From: CAYJAD01 sp964370675
Lineage (GTDB): Bacteria; Desulfobacterota; Desulfovibrionia; Desulfovibrionales; Desulfovibrionaceae
Assembly: GCA_964370675.1 (NCBI GenBank)
Contig: CAYJKC010000002.1
Coordinates: forward strand, 1 to 64,000
Length of the DNA stretch: 64,000 nt
Reading direction: 5' to 3'
In this document: piece after piece, positions 1 through 9,776 of the stretch
Position numbering within the stretch: position 1 is the stretch's first letter
How the letters are laid out: every line of letters starts with the position of its first letter
Position numbers and translations under genes: made by a program
The notes under the pieces: model-generated
Seen by the model: only the letters and a program-made list of their open reading frames with translations
Told to the model about the DNA's origin: nothing
Databases searched by the model: none

Positions 1-3
1 AAA

Positions 4-47
4 AGCCCTTATAGGGCTCGACCAAACCGCCCGTTTAACGGGCGGTT
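4..47 (-). terminator. Two adjacent strong hairpins, probable leftward terminator
   Basis: Two perfect stems sit side by side. An 11-bp GC-rich stem pairs bases 25-35 with 37-47, and a short AGCCC/GGGCT stem pairs 4-8 with 14-18. Read leftward, the second stem is followed by TTTT at the window edge, which is the form of an intrinsic terminator. They lie downstream of the minus-strand M23 peptidase and at the distal end of the dispersed repeat. The sequence beyond base 1 is not visible, so the T-run may be longer. Confidence 0.6.
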
Positions 48-61
48 CTGACTTTAGTCGA

Positions 62-199
62 TGCTGAAAAACGCATTTTCATGCATGTTTCAGAAAAGCA
101 CCACGCTTGGACTAACGTCCATGCCTCGGCATAAACACGCCCACTCCAAATACCCCTTTGGGAACTCCAGTAGTAAGTTCTAGTTTATTTTAGTGGCGC
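62..199 (-). repeat. Dispersed 138-bp repeat, copy 1 (inverted relative to copy 2)
   Basis: Read on the minus strand this segment matches 24605-24742 read on the plus strand, from GCGCCAC to TTTCAGCA. About 12 differences were counted by eye over the best-conserved 90 bases. It contains small possible hairpins, such as ATGCC-GA-GGCAT and GGAC-GTTA-GTCC. Each frame is open only for short stretches, so a gene is not supported. It lies in the 3' region of the M23 gene. It may be a structured RNA element or a decayed mobile repeat; its function is unknown. Confidence 0.75.
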
Positions 200-272
200 A
201 AAATTTTTCTAGGTTAACTATTGTATATTAAATGTACAATTACAAATATTTGTTTAGTTTTTTCAGTGCTGA

Positions 273-1754
273 CTATTTAGGTAATCTAAGCATGCTTGGG
301 GTATATGTATCTAATGACTTTTCTTTGTTCATGAATTCATCAACTACACTAATCCATTTTTTAAATGCTGGCATATTTTTCTTATTAATTGGTTCACCGC
401 GTGGACTCATAGCTTTAGATGGATTTATAAACTTGCCGTTACGTTTTAGCCTAAAATCAAGATGCGGACCGGTAGAAATTCCTGTACTGCCAACATAGCC
501 AATAGTTTGCCCTTGGCGCACTCTTGAACCTTTTTTAACATTTTTAGGAAAACGTGAAAGATGTGAATACATTGATTCAAATCCTGATGTATGACTTATA
601 ACTACCTGATAACCATAACCACCAACCCAGCCCCGCACCTTAACTACACCATCACCAACAGCCATTACAGGTGTTCCTGTAGGTGCGCCATAATCTATAC
701 CAAGATGAGGTCTGTAGGTTCCAAAAATAGGATGCTTGCGACTTCTTGTATAACCAGAAGTTACACGCGTAAATGATAGAGGAGATTGAAGCAATACTTT
801 TTTTAAGCTTGCACCACTATTTGAATAATATCCTTCAATTTTTTTGGCATCAAAATATAAATAAGCCTTATATGTTTCATCATTATTTGTAAAAGTAGCT
901 CCAAAAGAACGTCCATATCCCTTAAATTCACCTTCACGGTAAAGTTTTTCTACAAGTATAGAAAAAGAATCATTTTTTTGTATATCACGAATAAAATTTA
1001 TTTCCCAAGCAAAAATATCTGCTATGCGCATAGCAAGTGCTGCGGTTTCACCTATATTTGTAACTGCAAGAAATAAATTATCTTCAATACTATTTTCAAC
1101 TAGCGTTAATTTTTTATCATAAACAATTTCTTCCACCTCTGCTTTAGGAGGTTCGCCGCTAATAATAAGTTTTTTAAAATCATTTATTTCATATTCAAAA
1201 CTTTTTATGTTATTTTTTTCAGTATCATATATAATAGTATAAGGTTGACCTATGATAAATCTTTTAGGAGAAAAAACATCTTCTGCTGCATCAATAAATT
1301 TTTTAATGCGATTGGGGTTATCATAAGTTTGGAGTAATTCTATAATAGTATCACCCTTACTAACTACGCCATTTACAATTTGTTCTGTTGGAGTATTATT
1401 TAATATTTCATCTTCTTCAGATAAATTTTCTTCTGCAGATAGTTGTTGAGTATCAGCATTTTGATCTATTTTATCTTGCTCAGTTTCACTTTGCTCAATT
1501 AAAGTTTGTTGATTATGGTTATCTGTTGATTTTACAGCTTCAAATTCATTATTTTCAATGTTTTTTTGGTTTATAGTAATATTTTCTGTTGTTTTTTGAT
1601 CTGAAGTTTCATTTGCTTGATCTTCCTTTGTAGTTGAAGTCAATTCTGAGTGAAATGTATCTTGACCCCACTGCCAAATATTATTAATATTACTAGCAAT
1701 TAATATAATTAAACCAACTACTACTATTATAGTTATAAAATTTCGAAACATCAT
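273..1754 (-). CDS. M23 family peptidase, MepM/YebA-like murein endopeptidase
   Basis: The protein is 493 residues. It has an N-terminal membrane anchor (about residues 5-25), then a long Gln/Glu/Asn/Thr-rich linker (about 30-130), a LysM/OapA-like segment beginning 'GVVSKGDTIIELL', and a C-terminal lysostaphin-fold M23 domain. Metal and catalytic motifs visible are HLGID (HxxxD) and 'YSHLSRF'. In the last motif the usual HxH reads H-L-D ('TGPHLDFRL'), so the third zinc ligand would be Asp. Family members cut peptide cross-links in periplasmic peptidoglycan. An AAGG-type ribosome site precedes the start; the second ATG, one codon in, is equally possible. The gene diverges from dnaA across the putative origin. 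The family call is firm; activity depends on the substituted ligand. Confidence 0.9.
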   Translation of the reverse strand: MMFRNFITIIVVVGLIILIASNINNIWQWGQDTFHSELTSTTKEDQANETSDQKTTENITINQKNIENNEFEAVKSTDNHNQQTLIEQSETEQDKIDQNADTQQLSAEENLSEEDEILNNTPTEQIVNGVVSKGDTIIELLQTYDNPNRIKKFIDAAEDVFSPKRFIIGQPYTIIYDTEKNNIKSFEYEINDFKKLIISGEPPKAEVEEIVYDKKLTLVENSIEDNLFLAVTNIGETAALAMRIADIFAWEINFIRDIQKNDSFSILVEKLYREGEFKGYGRSFGATFTNNDETYKAYLYFDAKKIEGYYSNSGASLKKVLLQSPLSFTRVTSGYTRSRKHPIFGTYRPHLGIDYGAPTGTPVMAVGDGVVKVRGWVGGYGYQVVISHTSGFESMYSHLSRFPKNVKKGSRVRQGQTIGYVGSTGISTGPHLDFRLKRNGKFINPSKAMSPRGEPINKKNMPAFKKWISVVDEFMNKEKSLDTYTPSMLRLPK

Positions 1755-2103
1755 ATACCTTACTGTAAAAATTCTAAAAAAAGTCTAACATGTGCGAAAT
1801 ATATCCACAAAAAATACTTTTGTCCACATCTTATTAAAATTCATATAATATTAATACATTAAATGATTTTTAGTAAAAAATTATTTAATGAACTATTATC
1901 ATTAAATAATTAAAATAGTATTATATAAAAAGGAGTTATATAAAAAAAAAACTACATTTTAGCATTAAAATATTTTTTTTGAATGTTTTTAAGTATATAT
2001 ACAAAATTATTCATAGCTTGTTTCTAAATTGTTTTTTTGTTATAATTCTTAACTTAACATATAAACAATTTTTTAAGCTAATTATCACAAAAAGAATATA
2101 ATT
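1755..2103. other. oriC: Putative chromosomal origin (oriC) region upstream of dnaA
   Basis: This 349-bp gap contains no gene and is extremely AT-rich, with long A and T runs. It holds two sequences one mismatch from the DnaA box TTATCCACA: ATATCCACA at 1801-1809 and TTGTCCACA at 1820-1828, in the same orientation and 19 bp apart. It lies next to dnaA-dnaN-gyrB-gyrA, and the genes switch from minus to plus strand here. These are common features of bacterial origins. No functional evidence can be read from the sequence, and the dnaA-dnaN gap (3391-3601) is an alternative or additional part. Confidence 0.6.
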
Positions 2104-3390
2104 TTGAAGAATTTTATTGAAAAAACCTTGCAAGAAAATTGCTCTATTCTTGACTTGAACAAGTGGTTTAAGCCATTAACCATGCATTACGATGAACAAA
2201 ATGCACATTTAACAGTTCTTTTTCCTCATGCATTTTTTGAACCGTGGTTTGCAGAACAAGGTAAAAATGTTTTTGAACAAACTGTAAAATCTGTAGGTTT
2301 ACAAAAGTTTGGACGTATACCAAATATTGAGTATACTATATCAAATCCTTATAAAATTAAATCTATTAATAATACTAATAAATTAAATGAAAAATTAGAA
2401 AATAAAAAATCAGAAAATCAAAACTTTTCTAACTTTTTTTATAACAAAAAAAATGAACTTACACTCGCCGTTACTCAAGAAATAATTAATAATATTACAA
2501 CTTGTAAATATAATCCATTCACAATTTATGGTAAAAGCAGTACTGGCAAAACCCACATCCTTAATTCTATCTATGAAGAATTATTGAAAAAAAATATAAA
2601 CATTTTTTTGGGTTCAATTAAAGATTTATGTTTAAATATTAATAGCTTAAATATAAAAAATTTTATAAAAAGTTATAGTATTTTTTTAATTGATGATTTT
2701 CAAAATATTGAATCCATGATTGAGTTTCAACAATTATTAACAACGTTTATAGATTTATGCATAGCAGAAAATAAACAAATTATAATGATAAATACTGCTC
2801 ATCCTGCTACACAAAAGAAATATACTGAAGCTCTGCGTTCTCGATTAAGTATTGGGCTTGTAACAAAACTCGATAAACCTGATATCGATGTTCGTATGCG
2901 CTTTATTTTATCTTTTTGCCAAGAACAAGATGTTAAAATATCAAAAAATCAGCTATTATTAATAGCTCAACGTTGTAGCAATATTTCAATTTTACGCGGT
3001 ATAATTTTAAAAATAAAAGCCTTCAAAGAGCTTTCACAAAAAAAATTAGATGATTTTGACCTAGAAGAAATTTTATTTTCTCTTAGCGACAAAAAGAAAT
3101 CTATTTCACATAAAGACATAATTAGTTTTACATCTAAGCACTTTAATATAGATAGGAAGAAAATTTTAGAAAATGCTAGGCAGTCACAAGTAGTCAAAGC
3201 TAGACAAATTGCCATGTATTTATGCCGTGATTTATTAGGTTTATCTTATCCTAACATAGGCAAAATATTTGCAGGAAAAGACCATAGCACTGTTATGTAT
3301 TCTATTAAAAAAATTAAAATTTCTATAGATACGCACAAAGATATACAGGATGCAGTTACAAAGATAAAGGAAAAGTGTCTCTCAGTTTGA
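2104..3390 (+). CDS. dnaA: Chromosomal replication initiator DnaA
   Basis: DnaA binds DnaA boxes and melts the origin. The 428 residues show a short N-terminal domain I, a low-complexity Asn/Lys-rich linker (about 80-105), an AAA+ ATPase with Walker A 'GKSSTGKTH' and Walker B 'IFLIDDFQ', and the C-terminal domain IV with the signature 'GLSYPNIGKIFAGKDHSTV'. The Walker A loop keeps the GxxxxGKT pattern, but its second Gly is Ser. The start is TTG with only a weak ribosome site (AAAGAA), consistent with low expression. The gene is more AT-rich than gyrB or gyrA downstream. It is followed by dnaN after 211 bp of AT-rich DNA. Identification is secure. Confidence 0.97.
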   Translation: MKNFIEKTLQENCSILDLNKWFKPLTMHYDEQNAHLTVLFPHAFFEPWFAEQGKNVFEQTVKSVGLQKFGRIPNIEYTISNPYKIKSINNTNKLNEKLENKKSENQNFSNFFYNKKNELTLAVTQEIINNITTCKYNPFTIYGKSSTGKTHILNSIYEELLKKNINIFLGSIKDLCLNINSLNIKNFIKSYSIFLIDDFQNIESMIEFQQLLTTFIDLCIAENKQIIMINTAHPATQKKYTEALRSRLSIGLVTKLDKPDIDVRMRFILSFCQEQDVKISKNQLLLIAQRCSNISILRGIILKIKAFKELSQKKLDDFDLEEILFSLSDKKKSISHKDIISFTSKHFNIDRKKILENARQSQVVKARQIAMYLCRDLLGLSYPNIGKIFAGKDHSTVMYSIKKIKISIDTHKDIQDAVTKIKEKCLSV

Positions 3391-3601
3391 TTTTTCCTTA
3401 ATTTTAATGTTGTTATATAAAAAAAATTAAAATTAATTATAAAAATAATATGTTAAATCAATTAATAAGAAAATTGTATAAAACTTGTCACTGTTGTTTC
3501 TAAAATGTTACCAATTAGAAACAATTTTAATATATATATTTCTAATAGATAAGGCTTAAAGAAACATACGAACCCTTCTACTCTTATTATAGGATTATTT
3601 T

Positions 3602-4768
3602 ATGAAAATTACATTAGTAAAAGAGCAAATCATCGAAGGTTTACAAAAGGCGGCAAATATTTTACCCATGCGTACCGGAGCTGCTTATTTGCGTTCCATT
3701 TGGATAAAAGCAGAACTTGATACAGTTTCTATTATGGCAACTGATGCTAATATAGAATTTTGCGGGCGTTATAAAGCCGAAGTTACTGAAGGCGGTTTAG
3801 TTGGTGTACAAGGTAAAGCTTTTGTAGATCTTATCCGTCAATTACCAGAGGGTAATATTTTACTTCAATTAGATGCTGCCAGTGGAAATTTGTTAATTGA
3901 GCAAGGTAGACGTAAGTATAAACTTCCAGCCAATGACGCGGTTTGGTTTCAAAATTTTTCTGAATTTCCTAGTGAAAATGCGGTTATTTGGTCAGGTGAT
4001 ATTTTTCAAGATATTTTAGATCGAGTAACATTTTGTATTAGTGATGAAGAAGGTTCAGATGCTATTTCTTGTCTTTATATGAAGCCTATTATTTCTGCTG
4101 GAGGAACTTCACGTATTGAAGTTTGCGGATTAAATGGACATCAATTTGCTTTAGTTGCTTTTAATCATGATGATTTAGTAAATATTTTACCAAATGAAGG
4201 AATATTACTACAAAAGAAATATTTACAAGAGATGAAAAAATGGCTTAATTCTGATGAAATTGAGCTAAATATTAATGAAAAACGTTTTTATGTACGTACT
4301 TTAAATGGTCAAGAAACTTTAAGTTTGCCACGCGCTACTTATAATTATCCAGATTATAATATATTTTTAGAAAAAGTACGTGGTAATAACAGTGTATTGA
4401 ATATAGATCGTAAAGAATGCTCTGATGCACTAGGGCGTATAAGTATTTTTAATACCAATAATAATCGTTGCACATATTTTGAATTAAACAATAATGAGGT
4501 TATTTTATCTGCTCAAGGTCAAGATATTGGTTCAGCTAATGAAAGCTTAGAAGTTATTTACAACGGTGATATTAAAAGTATAGCTTTTCCTTCTAAAAAT
4601 TTAATGGATATTATGGGGCATTTTACTTCACCTCAATTAACCATGATTTTAACAGGTACAGAAGGTCCATGCGCCATACAAGGTAAAAATGATCCTGAAT
4701 ATACTGTCATAATTATGCCCATGAAAATTACAGATAATGTTAATAATGATAATGAAGAAAATGAATAA
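3602..4768 (+). CDS. dnaN: DNA polymerase III beta subunit (sliding clamp)
   Basis: The 388-residue protein has the three-domain clamp layout. It starts 'MKITLVKEQIIEGLQKAANI' and ends with the clamp C-terminal strand region 'YTVIIMPMKI', followed by a short acidic Asn/Glu tail. It dimerises as a ring around DNA and tethers polymerase III and other factors. It lies between dnaA and gyrB in the classical origin order. The upstream gap of about 210 bp is AT-rich and probably carries the promoter. Length is slightly above the usual 365-375 residues because of the tail. Identification is firm. Confidence 0.96.
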   Translation: MKITLVKEQIIEGLQKAANILPMRTGAAYLRSIWIKAELDTVSIMATDANIEFCGRYKAEVTEGGLVGVQGKAFVDLIRQLPEGNILLQLDAASGNLLIEQGRRKYKLPANDAVWFQNFSEFPSENAVIWSGDIFQDILDRVTFCISDEEGSDAISCLYMKPIISAGGTSRIEVCGLNGHQFALVAFNHDDLVNILPNEGILLQKKYLQEMKKWLNSDEIELNINEKRFYVRTLNGQETLSLPRATYNYPDYNIFLEKVRGNNSVLNIDRKECSDALGRISIFNTNNNRCTYFELNNNEVILSAQGQDIGSANESLEVIYNGDIKSIAFPSKNLMDIMGHFTSPQLTMILTGTEGPCAIQGKNDPEYTVIIMPMKITDNVNNDNEENE

Positions 4769-4817
4769 TTTTAATGAATAATACAATTTTTTAACACTTA
4801 AATAAGGTTAATATCTC

Positions 4818-7244
4818 ATGAATGAAGATACTGAAAAAAGTGAGCAAAATAATGCTTATGGTGCTGCTTCTATTACTATTTTAGAAGGTCTTGAAGCAGT
4901 ACGAAAAAGACCAGCTATGTATATTGGTTCAACTGATACTAGAGGTTTGCACCATCTTGTATATGAAGTTGTTGATAACTCTATAGATGAAGCAATGGCT
5001 GGTTTTTGTTCACGTATTGAAGTTATTTTACACGTAGATAATAGTGTAACTGTGCGTGATAATGGACGTGGTATTCCTGTAGATATTCACCCAAAAGAAG
5101 GTGTTTCGGCTGTTCAAGTTGTTATGACAAAGTTACATGCCGGTGGTAAGTTTGATAATGATAGTTATAAAGTTTCTGGTGGTTTGCATGGAGTAGGTGT
5201 ATCTTGTGTAAATGCTCTTTCAGAAAAATTAACTGTTAGAGTTAAGCGTGATGGTTTTAGATATAAGCAGCAATATTCAAGAGGTGTACCACTTGGTCCT
5301 TTAACTCAAGAAGGTGAAACAAGTGAGTGTGGTACAAGCGTTCATTTTAAACCAGATGAAGAAATATTTGAAGTAAATGAATATTCTTTTGAAACATTAA
5401 AAAAACGTTTTGAAGAACTTGCCTATTTAAACAAAGGTCTTGAAATAGAATGCATTGATGAACGCACTACAGAAACACATGTTTTTAGAGCAGACGGTGG
5501 AATTTTACAATTTGTGCGTGATTTAAATTCAGGTGAAAGTGGAATTCACAGTGTTATTCATGGTGAAGGTTTTACTAGCAATGTAACTATTGATTTTGCT
5601 TTGCAATATAATGCTGGTTACAAAGAAAATGTTTTAACTTTTGCTAATAATATTAGAACAAAAGAAGGTGGCACTCATTTAATGGGCTTTAGAACTGCTC
5701 TAACGCGTGCCATCAATGGATATATTAAAAGTCAACCAGATATTACAAAAAAATTAAAAGGTACTAGCCTTTCTGGTGATGATGTTCGTGAAGGTTTAAC
5801 AGCAGTAATTAGTGTGAAATTGCCTGATCCTCAATTTGAAGGTCAAACCAAAACGAAGTTAGGTAACGGAGAAATTGCTGGTATTGTAGCAACCTTGGTT
5901 TATGACAAATTAACAGTCTACTTTGAAGAGAGTCCTAAAGAAATTCGTTTAATTATAGAAAAAGCAGTAGATGCAGCTCGTGCTCGTGATGCAGCTCGTC
6001 GTGCTAGAGAACTAGTAAGACGAAAAGGTGCTCTTTCAGATAATTCTCTTCCAGGTAAACTTGCTGATTGTCAAAGTAAGGACCCAGCTGAATCTGAATT
6101 ATTTATAGTTGAGGGTGATTCAGCGGGTGGTTCTGCAAAACAAGGGCGTAATCCTGGTAATCAAGCTATTCTACCTTTGCGCGGTAAAATTTTGAATATT
6201 GAACGTACTCGTTTTGATAAAATGCTTGCCAATAAAGAAGTAAAGGCTTTAATAACTGCCATGGGAGCAGGTATTGGTAAGGAAGATACTGATTTAAATC
6301 GTTTACGTTATCATAAAATTGTTATAATGACCGACGCTGATGTAGATGGTGCACATATTAGAACTTTACTTTTGACTTTTTTCTTCCGCCAATATCAAGA
6401 AATGATAGAGCAAGGTTATGTATATATTGCACAACCTCCATTATATCGGGTACATAATTCAAGGTTAGAAAAGTTTATTAAAGATGATTTCGAGTTAAAT
6501 AACTTTTTGCTTACCCGCGTTAGTGAAGATGTAAATGTTGTAGCTCTTAATGGTAAAAGTTATAGTGGTAAAGAGCTTATTAACCTTATGCAAAATATAG
6601 AAAAATTAAAGCAAAGGATTAATGATGCTGAAAATACTGGTGTTTTACGCCAATTATTTTTAGCTCTTTTGGAGTATGAACATTGTATAACTCCAGAAAC
6701 TTTTACAGAAAATATAGCTGAAAATTATGATGAAGGTCTAAATAATTGGCTTAGTGAAAAAGGTTACACTCTTAATATTGAAAAAGAATTAGATATTGAT
6801 GGTGGTGAACGTATTTTTGTAGTTTTTGAAGATACTGAAGGCAGGCGTGTACGTAGGGGTACAGAGTTTTTTGGTTCAAGAATTTACAAACAAGGCTGGA
6901 GCCTTATGTCTGACATTCGCTCAGAATATGGTGGTTTAAGCTTTATTTTAGAAACAAAATCAGAAAAACGCCCTTGTGATACAGTGTTTAGTCTTTTAAA
7001 CACTACACTTGACGAAGCAAGACGTGGTATTAATATTCAACGTTATAAAGGTCTTGGTGAAATGAACCCAGAACAACTATGGGTAACCACTATGAATCCT
7101 GAAAACAGAACCTTATTGCAAGTATCCATTGATGATGCTGAAGATGCTTCAGACACCTTTGAAAGACTTATGGGCGATAGAGTAGAAGCGCGTCGTGAAT
7201 TTATTGAAAGAAATGCACTAAGTATCCAAGATTTAGATATATAA
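4818..7244 (+). CDS. gyrB: DNA gyrase subunit B
   Basis: This is the ATPase subunit of the gyrase A2B2 tetramer that introduces negative supercoils. At 808 residues it is the long proteobacterial form. GHKL ATPase motifs are visible ('EVVDNSIDEAMAGF', 'DNGRGIPVD', 'GGLHGVGVSCVNALS'), then the transducer domain, the TOPRIM motifs 'EGDSAGGSAKQGR' and 'MTDADVDGAHIRTLLL', and the C-terminal 'QRYKGLGEMNPEQLW'. The region about 560-730 is the TOPRIM-embedded insert typical of long GyrB. It lies 49 bp after dnaN and 21 bp before gyrA, so co-transcription is likely. Identification is secure. Confidence 0.98.
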   Translation: MNEDTEKSEQNNAYGAASITILEGLEAVRKRPAMYIGSTDTRGLHHLVYEVVDNSIDEAMAGFCSRIEVILHVDNSVTVRDNGRGIPVDIHPKEGVSAVQVVMTKLHAGGKFDNDSYKVSGGLHGVGVSCVNALSEKLTVRVKRDGFRYKQQYSRGVPLGPLTQEGETSECGTSVHFKPDEEIFEVNEYSFETLKKRFEELAYLNKGLEIECIDERTTETHVFRADGGILQFVRDLNSGESGIHSVIHGEGFTSNVTIDFALQYNAGYKENVLTFANNIRTKEGGTHLMGFRTALTRAINGYIKSQPDITKKLKGTSLSGDDVREGLTAVISVKLPDPQFEGQTKTKLGNGEIAGIVATLVYDKLTVYFEESPKEIRLIIEKAVDAARARDAARRARELVRRKGALSDNSLPGKLADCQSKDPAESELFIVEGDSAGGSAKQGRNPGNQAILPLRGKILNIERTRFDKMLANKEVKALITAMGAGIGKEDTDLNRLRYHKIVIMTDADVDGAHIRTLLLTFFFRQYQEMIEQGYVYIAQPPLYRVHNSRLEKFIKDDFELNNFLLTRVSEDVNVVALNGKSYSGKELINLMQNIEKLKQRINDAENTGVLRQLFLALLEYEHCITPETFTENIAENYDEGLNNWLSEKGYTLNIEKELDIDGGERIFVVFEDTEGRRVRRGTEFFGSRIYKQGWSLMSDIRSEYGGLSFILETKSEKRPCDTVFSLLNTTLDEARRGINIQRYKGLGEMNPEQLWVTTMNPENRTLLQVSIDDAEDASDTFERLMGDRVEARREFIERNALSIQDLDI

Positions 7245-7265
7245 TTAAAATATAAAGAGAGACCT

Positions 7266-9776
7266 ATGTCTGATCAAGCCAAAATTAGTATAGAACAGGA
7301 GATGCGCAAGTCTTATCTTGAGTATTCTCTATCAGTTATCATTGGACGCGCTATTCCAGATGCACGAGATGGCCTAAAACCTGTGCATAGACGTATTTTA
7401 TTTGCCCAATCTGAACTTAGCAATACTTACAATCGTCCTCATAAAAAAAGTGCTCGTATTGTTGGTGATGTTATTGGTAAGTATCACCCGCATGGTGACT
7501 CAGCGGTATATGATGCTTTAGTACGTATGGCGCAAGAATTCTCCATGCGCAATCCTTTGATTGACGGTCAGGGTAACTTTGGTTCTATTGATGGTGATGC
7601 TGCTGCTGCCATGCGTTATACTGAGGCGCGTATGTCGCGTTTAGCTGGTGAATTTTTGGCAGACCTTGAAAAAGAAACTGTAGATTTTCGTCCAAACTAC
7701 GATAATACATTGGAAGAACCTGCTGTTTTGCCAACAAAAGTTCCTAATTTATTATTAAATGGATCTTCTGGTATTGCTGTTGGTATGGCCACAAACATAC
7801 CCCCACATAATCTCGGTGAACTTTGCGACGCCTTATTACATCTTTTAGAAAATTCTGACTGCACCGTGCAAGACCTTATGCAATATGTTAAAGGTCCAGA
7901 CTTTCCAACTCATGGCTTTGTTTATGCTGGACAAGGTCTTTATGATGCATATCATACTGGTCGCGGCACTGTTAAAATGCGCGGGCGTGTAGAAATTGAA
8001 GATCGAAAAAAAGGTTTTCAATCAATTATTATTCGCGAAATACCCTATGGTCTTAATAAGTCTAATTTAGTTGAAAAAATTGCAGCTCTTGTGCATGATC
8101 GTAAAATTGATGGCATTGCGGATTTGCGCGATGAATCTGATCGCAAAGGTATACGTATTGTAGTTGAGTTAAAACGTGGTATTATTCCAGATATTGTTGT
8201 TAACTCTCTTTATAAATACACCCCACTTGAAAGCAGTTTTGGTATTAATATGCTTGCGGTTGTTGATAATAGACCGCAACTCCTTAATCTAAAAACAGCT
8301 TTACGTTGCTTTATAGAACACAGGCGTGATGTAGTTACAAGACGCACTCGATATGACTTGAAAAAAGCAGAGGCAAGAGCTCATATTTTAGAAGGTTTAC
8401 GTATAGCTCTTGATAATATTGATGAAATTGTTGCTTTAATTCGTTCTTCTGCAACACCAGATGAAGCCAGAACCAAGCTTATGCAGCGTTTTGGTTTGAG
8501 TGAAGTACAAGCTAAAGCTATTTTAGAAATGCGCTTGCAAAGGCTTACCGGTTTACAGCGCGAAGAACTTCTTGCTGAATATAAAGAACTACTTGAGAAA
8601 ATAGAATATTATAAGTCAATTCTTGGTAATGTTGAAGTGCTTAGAAAAGTAATTCACGATGAAATTAGTTATATTCGTGATACTTTCTCTACCAAGAGAC
8701 GCACAGAGGTTTTGACCGACGAATTAACAGGTATTGATATTGAAGATCTTATTCCTGATGAAGAAGTGGTTATTACGCTTTCAAGACGTGGATATATGAA
8801 ACGCACTACCCTAGATAATTATCAGCAACAAAAAAGAGGTGGTAAAGGTATTGCAGCCTTAAATATGTCCGATGATGATTATGTTCAAGAATTTTTAACT
8901 ACTACAAACCATCAGTTCTTACTGCTATTTACCAATAAAGGGCGCATGCATCAACTCAAGGTGCATCAAGTTCCAGAGGGCAGCCGTACTGCTAAGGGAA
9001 TGCACATAGCAAACTTATTGCCATTAGAAGAAAATGAATGGGTAACTACTGTCTTAACTGTGCGTGAATTTTCAGAGGACAAATATTTCCTCTTTGTAAC
9101 TCGTCGCGGCATGGTAAAGCGTTCTTCTGCTTCACTTTATGCAAAATGCCGCAAAACTGGTCTTATGGCCGTAGGTTTACGTGATGATGATGAACTTGTG
9201 GTTGTTCGACCTATTCGAGAAGATAGCCACATTGCTTTAGCCACTGCACATGGTTTTGCTATTCGTTTTTCTTGTATGGATGTTCGACCCATGGGTCGTA
9301 CGGCCACAGGTGTAAAAGGTGTGGCTTTACGTAGGGACGACTTAGTTGTTGCTTGTGTAATACTAAAGCCAGATGATCAAACTACTGAAATTATGTCTAT
9401 TTCAAGTAATGGTTATGGCAAACGTACCAGTGTTGAACTTTATCGTGTTCAATCACGTGGCGGCAAGGGTATAATAAACTTTAAAGTATCTCCTAAAACC
9501 GGACATGTTGTTGGTGCTATGCCAGTGCATGATGAGGATGGTTTGGTGCTTCTTACCTCTGCCAATAAAATTGTGCGCATTGGTGTTGATGAAGTACGTA
9601 GTAAGGGGCGCGCAACCATGGGCGTTATGCTTGTACGCCTAGATGAAGGTGCAAGGGTTGTAGGTTTTGACCGAGTAGATGAAGGTGGTCAAGCAACGCG
9701 TGAACCAGAAGACGCAGAAGAAGTAGTGAGTAATTCTAACCAAGATGCTGACAAAACAGATAGAGAGCAAAATTAA
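7266..9776 (+). CDS. gyrA: DNA gyrase subunit A
   Basis: This is the DNA cleavage and rejoining subunit of gyrase. The 836 residues contain the catalytic tyrosine Y118 in 'AAMRYTEARM' and a quinolone-determining region with Ser79 and Asp83 ('HPHGDSAVYD'), the susceptible-type residues at the positions equivalent to E. coli 83 and 87. The C-terminal beta-pinwheel domain has a GyrA-box-like 'QKRGGKG' and a second 'SRGGKGI' repeat, supporting gyrase rather than topoisomerase IV. The acidic tail is of ordinary type. Its TAA is followed directly by the GTG of the next gene, so translational coupling is likely. Confidence 0.98.
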   Translation: MSDQAKISIEQEMRKSYLEYSLSVIIGRAIPDARDGLKPVHRRILFAQSELSNTYNRPHKKSARIVGDVIGKYHPHGDSAVYDALVRMAQEFSMRNPLIDGQGNFGSIDGDAAAAMRYTEARMSRLAGEFLADLEKETVDFRPNYDNTLEEPAVLPTKVPNLLLNGSSGIAVGMATNIPPHNLGELCDALLHLLENSDCTVQDLMQYVKGPDFPTHGFVYAGQGLYDAYHTGRGTVKMRGRVEIEDRKKGFQSIIIREIPYGLNKSNLVEKIAALVHDRKIDGIADLRDESDRKGIRIVVELKRGIIPDIVVNSLYKYTPLESSFGINMLAVVDNRPQLLNLKTALRCFIEHRRDVVTRRTRYDLKKAEARAHILEGLRIALDNIDEIVALIRSSATPDEARTKLMQRFGLSEVQAKAILEMRLQRLTGLQREELLAEYKELLEKIEYYKSILGNVEVLRKVIHDEISYIRDTFSTKRRTEVLTDELTGIDIEDLIPDEEVVITLSRRGYMKRTTLDNYQQQKRGGKGIAALNMSDDDYVQEFLTTTNHQFLLLFTNKGRMHQLKVHQVPEGSRTAKGMHIANLLPLEENEWVTTVLTVREFSEDKYFLFVTRRGMVKRSSASLYAKCRKTGLMAVGLRDDDELVVVRPIREDSHIALATAHGFAIRFSCMDVRPMGRTATGVKGVALRRDDLVVACVILKPDDQTTEIMSISSNGYGKRTSVELYRVQSRGGKGIINFKVSPKTGHVVGAMPVHDEDGLVLLTSANKIVRIGVDEVRSKGRATMGVMLVRLDEGARVVGFDRVDEGGQATREPEDAEEVVSNSNQDADKTDREQN

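Noticed and set aside
62..199. A short peptide-coding gene in the dispersed repeat
   Set aside because: Short frames are open in one copy or the other, but none has a start codon with a ribosome site, and stops differ between copies.
232..498. Plus-strand 88-residue frame within the M23 gene
   Set aside because: It is antisense to a clear M23 coding region, with no supporting motif.
7266..9776. Possible quinolone-resistance changes in GyrA
   Set aside because: The Ser79 and Asp83 positions carry the susceptible-type residues.
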